A stretch of 64,000 nucleotides of DNA from Xylanibacter rarus (GTDB lineage: Bacteria; Bacteroidota; Bacteroidia; Bacteroidales; Bacteroidaceae): contig NZ_LFQU01000003.1 of assembly GCF_001275135.1 (NCBI RefSeq), forward strand, positions 1 to 64,000. Reading direction: 5' to 3'. Both the position numbers and the translations under genes were made by a program. The notes under the pieces were generated by a model. It was not told the origin of the DNA and ran no database searches. It was given only the letters and a program-made list of their open reading frames with translations. This document shows, piece by piece, positions 8,254 to 18,825 of the stretch; positions within the stretch are counted from its first letter, which is position 1, and each line of letters starts with the position of its first letter.

Positions 8254-8440
8254 AGCCGGCACATCTAAGGCCGGAACTACCGCAGAAAGTTGAAAGCCAT
8301 ATGACGGATATATCAACAGCAAGGTAGCCATATACACAACTTCACCGATATAAAATCAACAATAACAGCCTTTGCTTTACTCTTGGATATATATTCTGAC
8401 ATGACAGAAAGCATAACGATATATTCAAGACAGACAGAAT
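8254..8440 (+). pseudogene. Degenerate copy of the 3' end of the 6596 barrel gene
   Basis: This non-coding stretch aligns with the last part of the 6596 gene. Shared words include GAAAGCCATATGACGGATAT versus GGAAGCCATACAACGGATAT, then TTCACCGATA, TAAAATCAACAA, ACTCTTGGATAT and TTCTGACA. About 105 bases of the intact gene (roughly 7124-7230) are missing at the TTCACCGATA/TAAAATCAAC junction. Frameshifts and the lack of a start show it is dead. It points to a third tandem barrel gene lost by deletion. Confidence 0.75.
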
Positions 8441-8499
8441 ATAAAGATATGTAAAATAATTTATGTGATTAGAATTATCCAGATAATTAAGTTACTGAT

Positions 8500-8568
8500 G
8501 CGGCAAAAACTTATCGCTCATTGGTCATACTCAAAGCGAAAAGACCTATAGCGGTAAGTTTTTGTCGC
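8500..8568. terminator. Bidirectional terminator before nhaC
   Basis: GCGGCAAAAACTTATCGCT (8500-8518) pairs with AGCGGTAAGTTTTTGTCGC (8550-8568), 19 bp with two G-U pairs, around a 31-base loop. It lies between the barrel genes and the end of the convergent nhaC. The loop carries an 18-base word repeated inverted at 19150-19167. Confidence 0.7.
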
Positions 8569-8606
8569 ATTTGTTTTATGTCTGTATAAATGAATATTCA
8601 GGTATG

Positions 8607-10079
8607 TTATGCCACTTTTGTTATGTTCTCTTCTTTTGGCTGCGTGATAATTTGTTTTATCTTAAAGCCTGTGAAGGCAACAAGGATGGACATCAGCGGA
8701 CTGAGTATGTTAAAGAAGCAATAGGGCAGGTAGGTCAGAGTGCCTACTCCAAGCACTGTTGCCTGAGTCATTCCGCATGAGTTCCATGGTATGAGCACGG
8801 ATGTTACTGTAACCGAGTCTTCTACAGTACGGCTAAGCAGTCTGCTCTCCAGTCTGCGGCTTTGGTAAAGGTCTTTAAACAGGTTGCCTGTAAGTATGAT
8901 AGACAGATATTGGTCGGCAGTGCAGGTATTGAAAAAGAGTCCTGCGCCCACAGTAGAGCACACGGCACTAACGGGTTTGCGTACAAAACGCACGAAAAGA
9001 TTGGTTATGCTGCTTATCATGTTGCTTGCCGACATCACGCCGCCGAAGCACATGGCACAGATTATCAGCCAGATGGTGTCCATCATGCCGCGCATGCCCC
9101 TTGTGGCAACAAGAGCGTCTATTTCGGCGTGGCCCGTTGATATGGATGTGCTTCCGAATATTGACGTCATCAGGGCCTTGAATCCTGTTGCGAAGTCGAG
9201 AACGCTGCCGTCTACTATCTGCAGAAGGATGTGAGGCTGGAACAGCAGAATGCATATTCCGGCTATAACAGACGATATAAAGAGCGTAATGATGGTTGGC
9301 AGTTTGGCCAGAATGAGACAAGCCGTGATGACCGGCACCAGCAGAAGCCACGGCGACAGGTTGAATGTCTGTGCCAGCGTGCCTGCAAAAAGCTCGCTCT
9401 GCTCGTTGCCGCTGTGGCTCATGACAAGTCCTGCAACGGTAAATATGCCGAGAGTGATTATTATCGACGGCACGGTGGTTATGAGCATATAGCGTATGTG
9501 GGTAAACAGCTTTGTGCCCGTTGTTGACGATGCCAGCACTGTCGTGTCTGACAGCGGCGAAATCTTGTCGCCGAAATAGGCTCCCGATATTATTGCTCCT
9601 GCAATCCATCCCTCGTCGAATCCCTGCGCCTTGCCTATGCCGAGCAGTGCCATGCCTATTGTGGCTATGGTGGTCCATGAGCTGCCGGTTATGATAGACA
9701 CTATGGCGCATATTATGCAGCACGACGCAAGGAAAAACTGCGGCGTGAGAATCTGCAGACCATAGTATATCAGCGTGGGAACCACTCCGCTGAGCATCCA
9801 TGTGCCCGAGATGGCTCCGATGAGCAGAAGTATCACTATGGCCGGAGTAACCTTCTTTATGTTTTTGGCCATTCCTTCCTCAAGCACGCTCCACTTGTAG
9901 TTGTATTTTATCATTGCTATGCCCACACAAACAGCCGAGGCTATGAGCAGCGACACCTGACTGCCGCCAAGCAGGGCGTCGCCCCCGAAGGTAGGGATGA
10001 CCATGGCCAGCAGGGCCACGAGAACGGCTAAAGGAGTCAGGGCTACGATTGGATTTGGTATCCTTGTCTTTTTGTTCAT
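8607..10079 (-). CDS. nhaC: Na+/H+ antiporter, NhaC family
   Basis: Inner-membrane antiporter exchanging Na+ for protons. 490 residues from the ATG at 10079 (M-N-K-K-T-R-I-P-N); the open frame extends 27 codons upstream, but that part is basic and not family-like. About a dozen membrane segments are visible. Recognisable family stretches are I-T-G-S-S-W-T-T-I-A-T-I-G and G-A-Y-F-G-D-K-I-S-P-L-S-D-T-T, the charged core region. It is a single gene with a -7-like box (rc of 10106-10113, TACTTTTG) and no good -33. Ion specificity is from the family. Confidence 0.92.
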   Translation of the reverse strand: MNKKTRIPNPIVALTPLAVLVALLAMVIPTFGGDALLGGSQVSLLIASAVCVGIAMIKYNYKWSVLEEGMAKNIKKVTPAIVILLLIGAISGTWMLSGVVPTLIYYGLQILTPQFFLASCCIICAIVSIITGSSWTTIATIGMALLGIGKAQGFDEGWIAGAIISGAYFGDKISPLSDTTVLASSTTGTKLFTHIRYMLITTVPSIIITLGIFTVAGLVMSHSGNEQSELFAGTLAQTFNLSPWLLLVPVITACLILAKLPTIITLFISSVIAGICILLFQPHILLQIVDGSVLDFATGFKALMTSIFGSTSISTGHAEIDALVATRGMRGMMDTIWLIICAMCFGGVMSASNMISSITNLFVRFVRKPVSAVCSTVGAGLFFNTCTADQYLSIILTGNLFKDLYQSRRLESRLLSRTVEDSVTVTSVLIPWNSCGMTQATVLGVGTLTYLPYCFFNILSPLMSILVAFTGFKIKQIITQPKEENITKVA

Positions 10080-10428
10080 AACTAACCTATTGAAAATTTT
10101 GGCTGCAAAAGTAATAATTCTGCTGCTATAAGTCTGCAAAAAACTTCTGTTTTTCAACAAAAAGATGCATTTTGTCTCATTTAAGAATAAACATGCAAAA
10201 TAATTACATAAATGTGTGAAAAATCGGCATGTTACGCATGTCGTGTGTCATGAATTTTTACTGTTGTATGACAAGCAACAGATGGTCCGGCTGCATTGTT
10301 GACGATTTTGGCAGAAGCGCATCATGAATAATAGTGGTTAAAGAATGTAAATAAATTGCGCCGCTCTTTGACAAGCCGCTGAAAATAGCTATCTTTGCAC
10401 ATTATTATTATTTAAAAGGCTGAAAAGC
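10080..10428. other. Divergent intergenic region nhaC / nif3
   Basis: 349 bases. It holds the putative nhaC -7 box and, at the right, the strong nif3 promoter. An imperfect palindrome CATGTTACGCATG lies near 10229-10241. Otherwise nothing. Confidence 0.5.
10367..10397 (+). promoter_or_regulatory. Promoter of the nif3 operon
   Basis: TTTG (10367-10370), 19 bases, TATCTTTG (10390-10397); consensus match. The start codon follows 31 bases later. Confidence 0.75.
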
Positions 10429-11214
10429 GTGAAAATAAGAGAAGTGGTTGACGCCCTTGAACGTTTCGCGCCTCTGCCCCTGCAGGAGAGCTTTGATAAT
10501 GCCGGCCTGCAGGCAGGACTGACAGAGGCGGAAGTATCAGGGGCTTTATTGTGCCTTGACGTTACCGAAAAAGTGGTCGACGAGGCTGTGGCTTTAGGCT
10601 GTAATCTCATCGTGAGTCATCATCCGTTGATTTTTCATGCACTGAAGCGCATCACCTATGCCGACGACGTGCAGCGTGCCGTGGCCAAGGCTTTAAAGAA
10701 TGATATCACGGTGGTTTCCATGCACACTAACATGGACAATGCCCGTGGCGGTGTTAACTTCAAGATAGCTGAAAAAATGGAGCTTCATGACTGCCGTTTC
10801 TTTGCAGAAAAGACGGTTATGGGCATCGAGTGCGGCAGCGGAGTTATAGGAGAGTTGCCCGAGGCGCTTGCCGCCGACGACTTTGTGCTGATGCTGAAGC
10901 GCACGTTTGATGTCGAGTGTGTGCAGTGCAATCAGCTTTTGCGCCGTCCCATCAAGACCGTTGCCATCTGCGGAGGCGCAGGCTCGTTCCTCCTGCCTGA
11001 GGCAATTGCACAGGGAGCAGACGCCTTTATCACAGGCGAGATGCACTATCATGAGTATTTCGGACATGAGCAGGAAATACAGATTGCCGTCATTGGCCAC
11101 TATCAGAGCGAACAGTATACTAACGAAATATTTAAATCAATAATCGAGGAAGCGTGTCCGGGAGTTGTGACTTATCTCACAAAGACCAACACTAATCCTA
11201 TAATCTACTTATAA
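10429..11214 (+). CDS. Nif3-like dinuclear metal centre protein
   Basis: 261 residues with a GTG start (no nearer ATG keeps the conserved K-I-R-E-V-V-D-A-L-E start). The family (YbgI/NIF3, often annotated GTP cyclohydrolase 1 type 2) forms hexameric rings with a two-metal site. Metal ligands are visible in V-S-H-H-P-L-I-F, S-M-H-T-N-M-D, and G-E-M-H-Y-H-E and I-G-H-Y-Q-S-E near the C-terminus. Physiological function is uncertain. Only 3 bases separate it from the zinc-ribbon gene, a pairing common in Bacteroidota. Confidence 0.92.
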   Translation: MKIREVVDALERFAPLPLQESFDNAGLQAGLTEAEVSGALLCLDVTEKVVDEAVALGCNLIVSHHPLIFHALKRITYADDVQRAVAKALKNDITVVSMHTNMDNARGGVNFKIAEKMELHDCRFFAEKTVMGIECGSGVIGELPEALAADDFVLMLKRTFDVECVQCNQLLRRPIKTVAICGGAGSFLLPEAIAQGADAFITGEMHYHEYFGHEQEIQIAVIGHYQSEQYTNEIFKSIIEEACPGVVTYLTKTNTNPIIYL

Positions 11215-11217
11215 AAT

Positions 11218-12075
11218 ATGGCTAAAAAAGATCCAACAGATTTGTCTGTAGAAGAGAAACTGAAAACTCTCTACCAGTTGCAAACCACATTGTCGGCTAT
11301 CGATGAAAAGAGAGCCCTGAGAGGTGAGTTGCCTCTTGAAGTTCAGGACCTCGAAGACGAGATTGCCGGTCTTACAATACGTATTGAGAAAATAAAGAAC
11401 GACATCAAGGAATTTCAGAATGCCGTTGTACAGAAGAAGGCTGAAATTAACGAGGCTCAGGCCAGCGTGGAGCGCTATAAAGAGCAGCTCAACGACGTTA
11501 AGAACAACCGCGAGTATGACACACTGAGCAAGGAAATTGAGTTCCAGTCGCTCGAAATAGAGCTTTGCAACAAGAAGATAAGAGAGGCTAACGTTAAGAT
11601 TGAGGAGAAAAACAAAGACCTCCAGAACAACGAGGAGCTTATTAAGGACCGCCGTGTAGCTCTTGAAGAAAAGAAAAACGAGCTCGACGAGATTATGGAC
11701 GAGACAAGAGCTGAGGAAGAGAAGCTTAAGGAGAAGGCAAAGGAACTCGAACTGAAGATTGAGCCGCGTCTGCTTACAAGCTTCAAGCGTATACGCAAGA
11801 ATGCGCGCAATGGTCTGGGTATCGTTTACGTGCAGCGTGATGCATGTGGCGGATGCTTCAACAAGATACCGCCTCAGCGTCAGCTCGACATCAGAATGCA
11901 CAAGAAGATTATTGTGTGTGAGTATTGCGGCCGCATCATGATTGATCCTGAACTGGCAGGTGTTAAGAGCGAAAAGCCTGTAGAGGAGAAGCCGAAGCGT
12001 AAGCGCGTAATTCGTAAGCGTACTACGAAGAAAGAGGATGATGACGATTTTGTTCCAGAGGAAAGATTGTCATAA
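11218..12075 (+). CDS. C4-type zinc ribbon protein with long coiled coil
   Basis: 285 residues. Residues about 10-195 are almost entirely charged heptad coiled coil. A zinc ribbon follows with two C-x2-C pairs (C-G-G-C and C-E-Y-C) at about 204-236, around I-P-P-Q-R-Q-L. The tail is basic, then acidic (K-R-K-R-V-I-R-K-R, then D-D-D-D-F). It matches the DUF164/zinc-ribbon family, thought to act in nucleic-acid or translation processes; the exact role is not established. Same transcript as nif3. Confidence 0.88.
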   Translation: MAKKDPTDLSVEEKLKTLYQLQTTLSAIDEKRALRGELPLEVQDLEDEIAGLTIRIEKIKNDIKEFQNAVVQKKAEINEAQASVERYKEQLNDVKNNREYDTLSKEIEFQSLEIELCNKKIREANVKIEEKNKDLQNNEELIKDRRVALEEKKNELDEIMDETRAEEEKLKEKAKELELKIEPRLLTSFKRIRKNARNGLGIVYVQRDACGGCFNKIPPQRQLDIRMHKKIIVCEYCGRIMIDPELAGVKSEKPVEEKPKRKRVIRKRTTKKEDDDDFVPEERLS

Positions 12076-12102
12076 AAAGCAATACCTTATTAAATAAGAA
12101 CC

Positions 12103-13411
12103 ATGGAACAGACAAATAAACAAAGTGGACGTATCATAGCCATCATAGCTATGATGTTTATCTACGCCATGATTTCGTTCGTCACTAACCTGGCGGCACC
12201 GATTGGCGTAATATGGAAGAATCAGCCCGAACTGATGGGCAGCAACACATTAGGCATGATGGGAAACATGATGAACTTCCTTGCATACCTGTTTATGGGT
12301 ATACCTGCCGGCAAGCTGCTTATCAAGATAGGTTATAAAAAGACTGCAATGGTGGCCATTGCAGTTGGTTTTGTGGGTGTGCTCGTGCAGTATCTGTCGG
12401 GCTTCCCTACAGGTCTTACCGGATTCTGGGTGTATCTTTTGGGTGCATTCGTATGCGGTTTCTCTGTATGTATGCTCAACACAGTGGTTAACCCCCATGC
12501 TCAACCTCCTTGGCGGAGGCGGCAACCGTGGCAACCAGCTCAACCTTATCGGAGGAACGCTCAACTCGCTTGCCGGAACGCTGACACCTATGCTGGTGGG
12601 CGCCTTGGTAGGTACAGTTACTAAAGACACTGCCATAAGCGATGTAAACCTCGTGCTCTACATTGCCATGACTGTGTTTGCCGGTGCGTTTATCGTGCTT
12701 TCGTTCATACCGATAGCTGATCCGGAGATGGGTAAGGCTACACAAGACACCGTATTTGAACACAGTCCGTGGGCTTTCCGCCATTGCGTATTGGGCGTAA
12801 TCGGTATCTTTGTTTATGTTGGAATAGAGATTGGTATCCCCGGCACTCTCAACTTCTATATCTCTGACACGACGTCGAAGGGTGCAGGAGTTGTAGGCGA
12901 TGCTGCTGCCATAGGCGGTTTTGTTGCCGGAACTTACTGGCTGCTGATGCTTGTAGGACGTTTCGTTGCCGGTTTCATTGCTGACAAGGTGTCAAGCCGC
13001 GCCATGATGATCACCGTATCGCTCGTGGCTATCGTGCTCATGTTGGTGGCAATGTTCTCGTCTAAGACTTCAACAACGTCTATGCCTGTGTTTACGGGTT
13101 CTTCGTTCACAATGGTAACAGTGCCTGTCAGCGCTCTGCTGCTTGTGCTCTGCGGATTGTGTACGTCTGTCATGTGGGCAAGTATTTTCAATCTTGCTAC
13201 GGAAGGACTTGGCAAATACACTGCTGCCGCTTCAGGCATATTCATGATGATGGTTGTCGGTGGAGGTGTGCTGCCGCTGTTGCAGAACTTCATTGCCGAC
13301 AAGGCCGGCTACATGATTTCTTATATCGTGCCGCTTGTAGCTTTGGCATACCTTCTTTATTATGCTCTGCTCGGATGTAAGAATGTCAACAAGGACATCC
13401 CTGTAGATTAA
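12103..13411 (+). pseudogene. MFS sugar transporter (FucP-like) with a +1 frameshift
   Basis: Two overlapping frames together make one 12-helix MFS protein of about 435 residues: 12103-12496 in the first frame and 12497-13411 in the second. The break is at a run of five C (12492-12496). With four C the reading continues N-T-V-V-N-P-M-L-N-L-L-G-G-G-G, a conserved FucP/glucose-galactose transporter stretch. With five C the first frame runs into unrelated sequence and stops at 12624. Both halves otherwise look intact, so either a recent mutation or a base-call error is possible. It follows the zinc-ribbon gene by 27 bases. Confidence 0.85.
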
Positions 13412-13462
13412 ATGTGAAAATCGTTTTTCATAGTAATAAATTGAGACTTTTTAAGTTTGTAG

Positions 13463-13500
13463 GCCGCAAGATTGTTATCAGTCTTGCGGCTTTTGTTTTG
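13463..13500 (+). terminator. Terminator after the MFS gene
   Basis: GCCGCAAGA (13463-13471) and TCTTGCGGC (13482-13490) form a perfect 9-bp stem with a 10-base loop, then TTTTGTTTTG. Confidence 0.85.
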
Positions 13501-13583
13501 CGGCTTGTCCCGGGATTCAGTAGTGATAATTTTGTTTTCTGTGTCGTGAACGATATCAATGCACACAAAAAAGACAGCAAAAG

Positions 13584-13615
13584 TTTGGCTGTGCCGTTAT
13601 TTTGTCTTATCTTTG
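13584..13615 (+). promoter_or_regulatory. Promoter of the thiamin operon
   Basis: TTTG (13584-13587), 20 bases, TATCTTTG (13608-13615). Transcription would start just before the TPP aptamer. Confidence 0.75.
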
Positions 13616-13625
13616 CAATGTACTC

Positions 13626-13712
13626 AAAAGGTGGTGTCCGGCATGCCTTATGGCTGCCGTGTCTGAGATTATACACATTGAACCAGTACGGATAATGCCG
13701 ACGCTGGGATTT
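13626..13712 (+). promoter_or_regulatory. TPP riboswitch (THI element)
   Basis: The conserved core is readable: CTGAGA (13663-13668), then ATTGAACC, then GGATAATGCC and GCTGGGA (13703-13709). These match the pyrimidine-sensor and pyrophosphate-sensor helices of the THI box. It sits between a consensus promoter and thiD. It should lower expression of the thi genes when TPP is bound. No clear intrinsic terminator lies in the 157 bases before thiD, so the switch mechanism is not evident. Confidence 0.9.
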
Positions 13713-13869
13713 TGATGCAATTCTTTTATGGCGGTTATTCCGCGTCACCTGCTTTTGAGAGTGTTGACTGATCTTAAAAGAGGAGATTTAAGTATGACTT
13801 TTATTCTTTTTTGTGCGTTATGCCCGTAAAGTCGGGTGCTGACTGCTGTATGCTGCGGAGGGCTGCTTT

Positions 13870-14706
13870 ATGAAGCGTTATCCCGTTGCTTTTTCTGTGG
13901 CTGGCTCAGATCCATCCGGCGGTGCAGGCATTCAGGCTGACTTGAAGACCTTTTCTGCGCTTGGAGTTTACGGCGCGGCTGCCGTTACAGCCATAACCGT
14001 GCAGAACACCAAGGGCGTTAAGTATGTTCATTCAGTGCCCGCACAGGTTGTCTACGACCAGATTGTGGCAGTCATGGAAGACCTGCATCCCGATGCAGTT
14101 AAAATAGGTATGGTTAACGATGCAGCAACATTGGATGCCATAATAAAAGCCTTGACAGACTGCCGTCCGCATTTTCTTGTTGTTGATCCTGTCATGGTTT
14201 CGAGCAGCGGAAAGATGCTCATGAGTTCAGGCGCACTCACTTTGCTTGAAAAAAAACTATTGCCCATGACAGACCTGCTCACTCCTAATATTCCTGAAAC
14301 TTCAGTGCTGACCGGCATGCCGTCTGTATCTGCTAATGATGTTGAGGCTGCGGCACGCGCCATCCTTGGTTATGGCACTCGTTCCGTACTGATAAAGGGC
14401 GGTCATGCATCGGGCTGTGTAAAGACAGATATGCTTTTCAGCATCCTTGACGGCAACATCTCCTTAAATGAATATTCGGCTCCTTCTGTAGCGAGCCGCA
14501 ACACTCACGGCACGGGCTGTACACTTTCGTCTGCCATTGCCGCTTTTGTTGCCCGCGGTGATAGTCTTGTTGAGGCTGTAGGCGAGGCTAAACGTTATCT
14601 TACTTCTGCGCTTGCTGCAGGAGCAGATATAACAATAGGTGATGGAACAGGCCCCTTGAACCATTTTTTCAGTCCTGTGCCGGCAATCGTAATTGATAAA
14701 GAATAA
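13870..14706 (+). CDS. thiD: Hydroxymethylpyrimidine / phosphomethylpyrimidine kinase
   Basis: Phosphorylates HMP and HMP-P to HMP-PP for thiamin synthesis. 278 residues, ribokinase fold. Family marks: A-G-S-D-P-S-G-G-A-G-I-Q-A-D near residues 10-23, V-D-P-V-M-V-S-S-S-G in the middle, and N-T-H-G-T-G-C-T-L-S-S-A, the anion hole with catalytic Asp-equivalent loop, near 215-226. First gene after the TPP riboswitch, with thiE 12 bases downstream. Confidence 0.95.
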   Translation: MKRYPVAFSVAGSDPSGGAGIQADLKTFSALGVYGAAAVTAITVQNTKGVKYVHSVPAQVVYDQIVAVMEDLHPDAVKIGMVNDAATLDAIIKALTDCRPHFLVVDPVMVSSSGKMLMSSGALTLLEKKLLPMTDLLTPNIPETSVLTGMPSVSANDVEAAARAILGYGTRSVLIKGGHASGCVKTDMLFSILDGNISLNEYSAPSVASRNTHGTGCTLSSAIAAFVARGDSLVEAVGEAKRYLTSALAAGADITIGDGTGPLNHFFSPVPAIVIDKE

Positions 14707-14718
14707 AGACAAAAAGAT

Positions 14719-17065
<2,347 letters not shown>

Positions 17066-17096
17066 TGCATGTGGGCTTTAATGCCTCGGCGTTAAG

Positions 17097-17139
17097 CTGT
17101 CAGCGCAGCAGTATGACAGGCTGTATATGTGCCTGTCAT
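17097..17139 (+). other. Structured spacer between thiC and the THI4 gene
   Basis: ATGACAGGC (17113-17121) and GCCTGTCAT (17131-17139) form a perfect 9-bp hairpin. The left arm can instead pair with CTGTCA at 17097-17102. No T-run follows, so it is not a standard terminator. It may mark processing, stability or a switch in the thi mRNA. Confidence 0.5.
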
Positions 17140-17237
17140 GCCGTTATGCCAAGCTTGCGTGAGCGCAATGAAGCATGAAGAAAGGAAACACTTAACTCAT
17201 TGAAAATAAGAAATTTACTATATAAAAATAAAACAAA

Positions 17238-18008
17238 ATGATAGAAAAGAAAGTATCACAGGGTATTATCAGTACCTATTTCAGCAAGTTGGAACGTAAT
17301 CTTGACCTCGATGTTGCCATTGTAGGCGGAGGTCCGTCAGGCATTGTTGCCGCATATTATCTGGCAAAGGCCGGACTTAAAGTTGCCCAGTTCGACCGCA
17401 AGTTGTCTCCCGGCGGCGGTATGTGGGGCGGCGCAATGATGTTCAATCAGATTGTCGTGCAGAAAGAAGCCATAGAAATCGTGAAAGACTTTGACATCAA
17501 CTTTGAGAGCTACGACGAAGACCTGTTTGTGATGGATTCTGTTGAGAGTACCTCTGCACTGCTATATAAGGCCGTTCATGCCGGAGCAACAATATTCAAC
17601 TGCTATTCTGTTGAGGATGTTGTGTTTAAGGACAATGTTGTCAGCGGTGTTGTTGTCAACTGGACTCCGGTTTTGCGTGAAGGTATGCATGTAGACCCGA
17701 TTAACATTATGGCAAAGTGTGTTATCGACGGAACGGGCCATGACAGCGAGATGTGCAAGACTGTAGCGCGCAAGAACGGCATCCGCCTTGCAACTGATAC
17801 GGGCGATGTTATCGGCGAGCGCTCGCTCGACGTGGTTTCAGGCGAGAATGAGGTGGTTAACGGCACAAAGGAGATTTATCCCGGACTTTATGTCTGCGGT
17901 ATGGCTGCTTCTGCCGTAAGCGGAACTCCCCGTATGGGACCTATCTTCGGCGGTATGCTCATGTCGGGCAAGAAGGTTGCCGAACTGATTATCAAGAAAC
18001 TTAAATAG
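17238..18008 (+). CDS. THI4-family thiazole synthase (sulfide-dependent type likely)
   Basis: Makes the thiamin thiazole from NAD, glycine and sulfur. 256 residues. The FAD/NAD-type dinucleotide motif V-G-G-G-P-S-G is at about 29-35, with S-P-G-G-G-M-W-G-G-A-M at 57-67 and R-M-G-P-I-F-G-G-M near the C-terminus. At the T-G-H-D motif (166-169) the position equivalent to the suicidal yeast Cys205, seven residues after Asp, is Val176; a Cys sits at 173. That points to the non-suicidal class that uses free sulfide. No thiG, thiH, thiS or thiF is present here, so this enzyme replaces them. Confidence 0.9.
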   Translation: MIEKKVSQGIISTYFSKLERNLDLDVAIVGGGPSGIVAAYYLAKAGLKVAQFDRKLSPGGGMWGGAMMFNQIVVQKEAIEIVKDFDINFESYDEDLFVMDSVESTSALLYKAVHAGATIFNCYSVEDVVFKDNVVSGVVVNWTPVLREGMHVDPINIMAKCVIDGTGHDSEMCKTVARKNGIRLATDTGDVIGERSLDVVSGENEVVNGTKEIYPGLYVCGMAASAVSGTPRMGPIFGGMLMSGKKVAELIIKKLK

Positions 18009-18017
18009 TTTTGGTGT

Positions 18018-18066
18018 GGGGCTATGAAGTAGCGGCTTTTTGTCCGGACTTCATAGCCCCTTATAT
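18018..18066 (+). terminator. Terminator of the thi operon
   Basis: GGGGCTATGAAGT (18018-18030) and ACTTCATAGCCCC (18048-18060) form a perfect 13-bp stem. The following bases are TTATATATAA, a weak U-tract. It would separate the last thiE-like gene from the operon unless it is read through. Confidence 0.75.
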
Positions 18067-18157
18067 ATAATAAGGTGTATTCGTAAGGCATTTTGTCTGT
18101 GCAGACAGACGCCGAAATTCGTTTTTTTACTTTTCGCTTTTCATTTTTGCTTAAACA

Positions 18158-18760
18158 ATGCTTTGGATTGTAGTTACTTCTCCCGTTTTTTTATCAGATG
18201 AAGCCACGTTTCTTCATCGCCTGTTGGCCAACGGCGTTGACATAATACATCTGCGTAAACCCGGAGCATCGGCTGCTGACTGTGCGCGCCTGCTTGAAGA
18301 GCTGTCGGCAGAAGACCGTTCGCATATTGTAGTTCACGACTTCTTTGAACTGGCGGAGCCTTATGGTTTGCGCGGAATGCACCTTAACGCGCGCCGAAAC
18401 ATTGTGCCCGAAGGTTACAGCGGTCATGTCAGCCGTTCGTGTCATTCTCTTGAAGAGGTAAAACAGCACAAAGATAACTGCAATTATGTATTTCTCAGCC
18501 CGATATTCGACAGCGTGTCAAAGCAGGGATATGCCTCTGCCTTCACTGATGCAACGCTCCGTCAGGCGTCAGAACAGGGCATTCTGGACAATAAGGTTGT
18601 GGCTCTTGGCGGTGTTACGCCGGATAAGATACACTATCTGAAGTCTCTAAATTTCGGCGGCGCGGCAATGCTGGGCTGTATCAACAGTATGGCCGGACTG
18701 AGCGAAACGCAACTTTGCGCACGTTTACACAGCATAAGAGAATGTTTTAGACAGCATTGA
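18158..18760 (+). CDS. ThiE/TenI-superfamily protein
   Basis: 200 residues with the thiamin-phosphate-synthase barrel but diverged from ThiE. I-I-H-L-R-K-P-G replaces the Q-L-R-M-K stretch, and H-L-N-A-R-R replaces the D-G-V-H-L-G block. Y-V-F-L-S-P-I-F-D-S-V-S-K is kept, with A-L-G-G-V-T. This pattern suits the TenI-like branch (thiazole tautomerase in Bacillus) or an unknown thiamin-related role. A strong hairpin lies between it and the operon; I found no good promoter for it. Its position supports a link to thiamin metabolism. Confidence 0.75.
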   Translation: MLWIVVTSPVFLSDEATFLHRLLANGVDIIHLRKPGASAADCARLLEELSAEDRSHIVVHDFFELAEPYGLRGMHLNARRNIVPEGYSGHVSRSCHSLEEVKQHKDNCNYVFLSPIFDSVSKQGYASAFTDATLRQASEQGILDNKVVALGGVTPDKIHYLKSLNFGGAAMLGCINSMAGLSETQLCARLHSIRECFRQH

Positions 18761-18776
18761 TGTTGTTTTGCCGATA

Positions 18777-18825
18777 AAAGCCATGACTACAGGCTGTTGC
18801 GTGTAGTTATGGCTTTTGCTTTTTT
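18777..18825 (+). terminator. Terminator after the ThiE/TenI-like gene
   Basis: AAGCCATGACTACA pairs with TGTAGTTATGGCTTT (one G-U) around a short loop, followed by TGCTTTTTTG. Confidence 0.75.

Noticed and set aside
13412-13620. rRNA or tRNA gene in the gap before thiD
   Set aside because: The structured sequence is fully explained by the MFS terminator and the TPP riboswitch; no T-loop or acceptor pairing was found here or elsewhere in the window.
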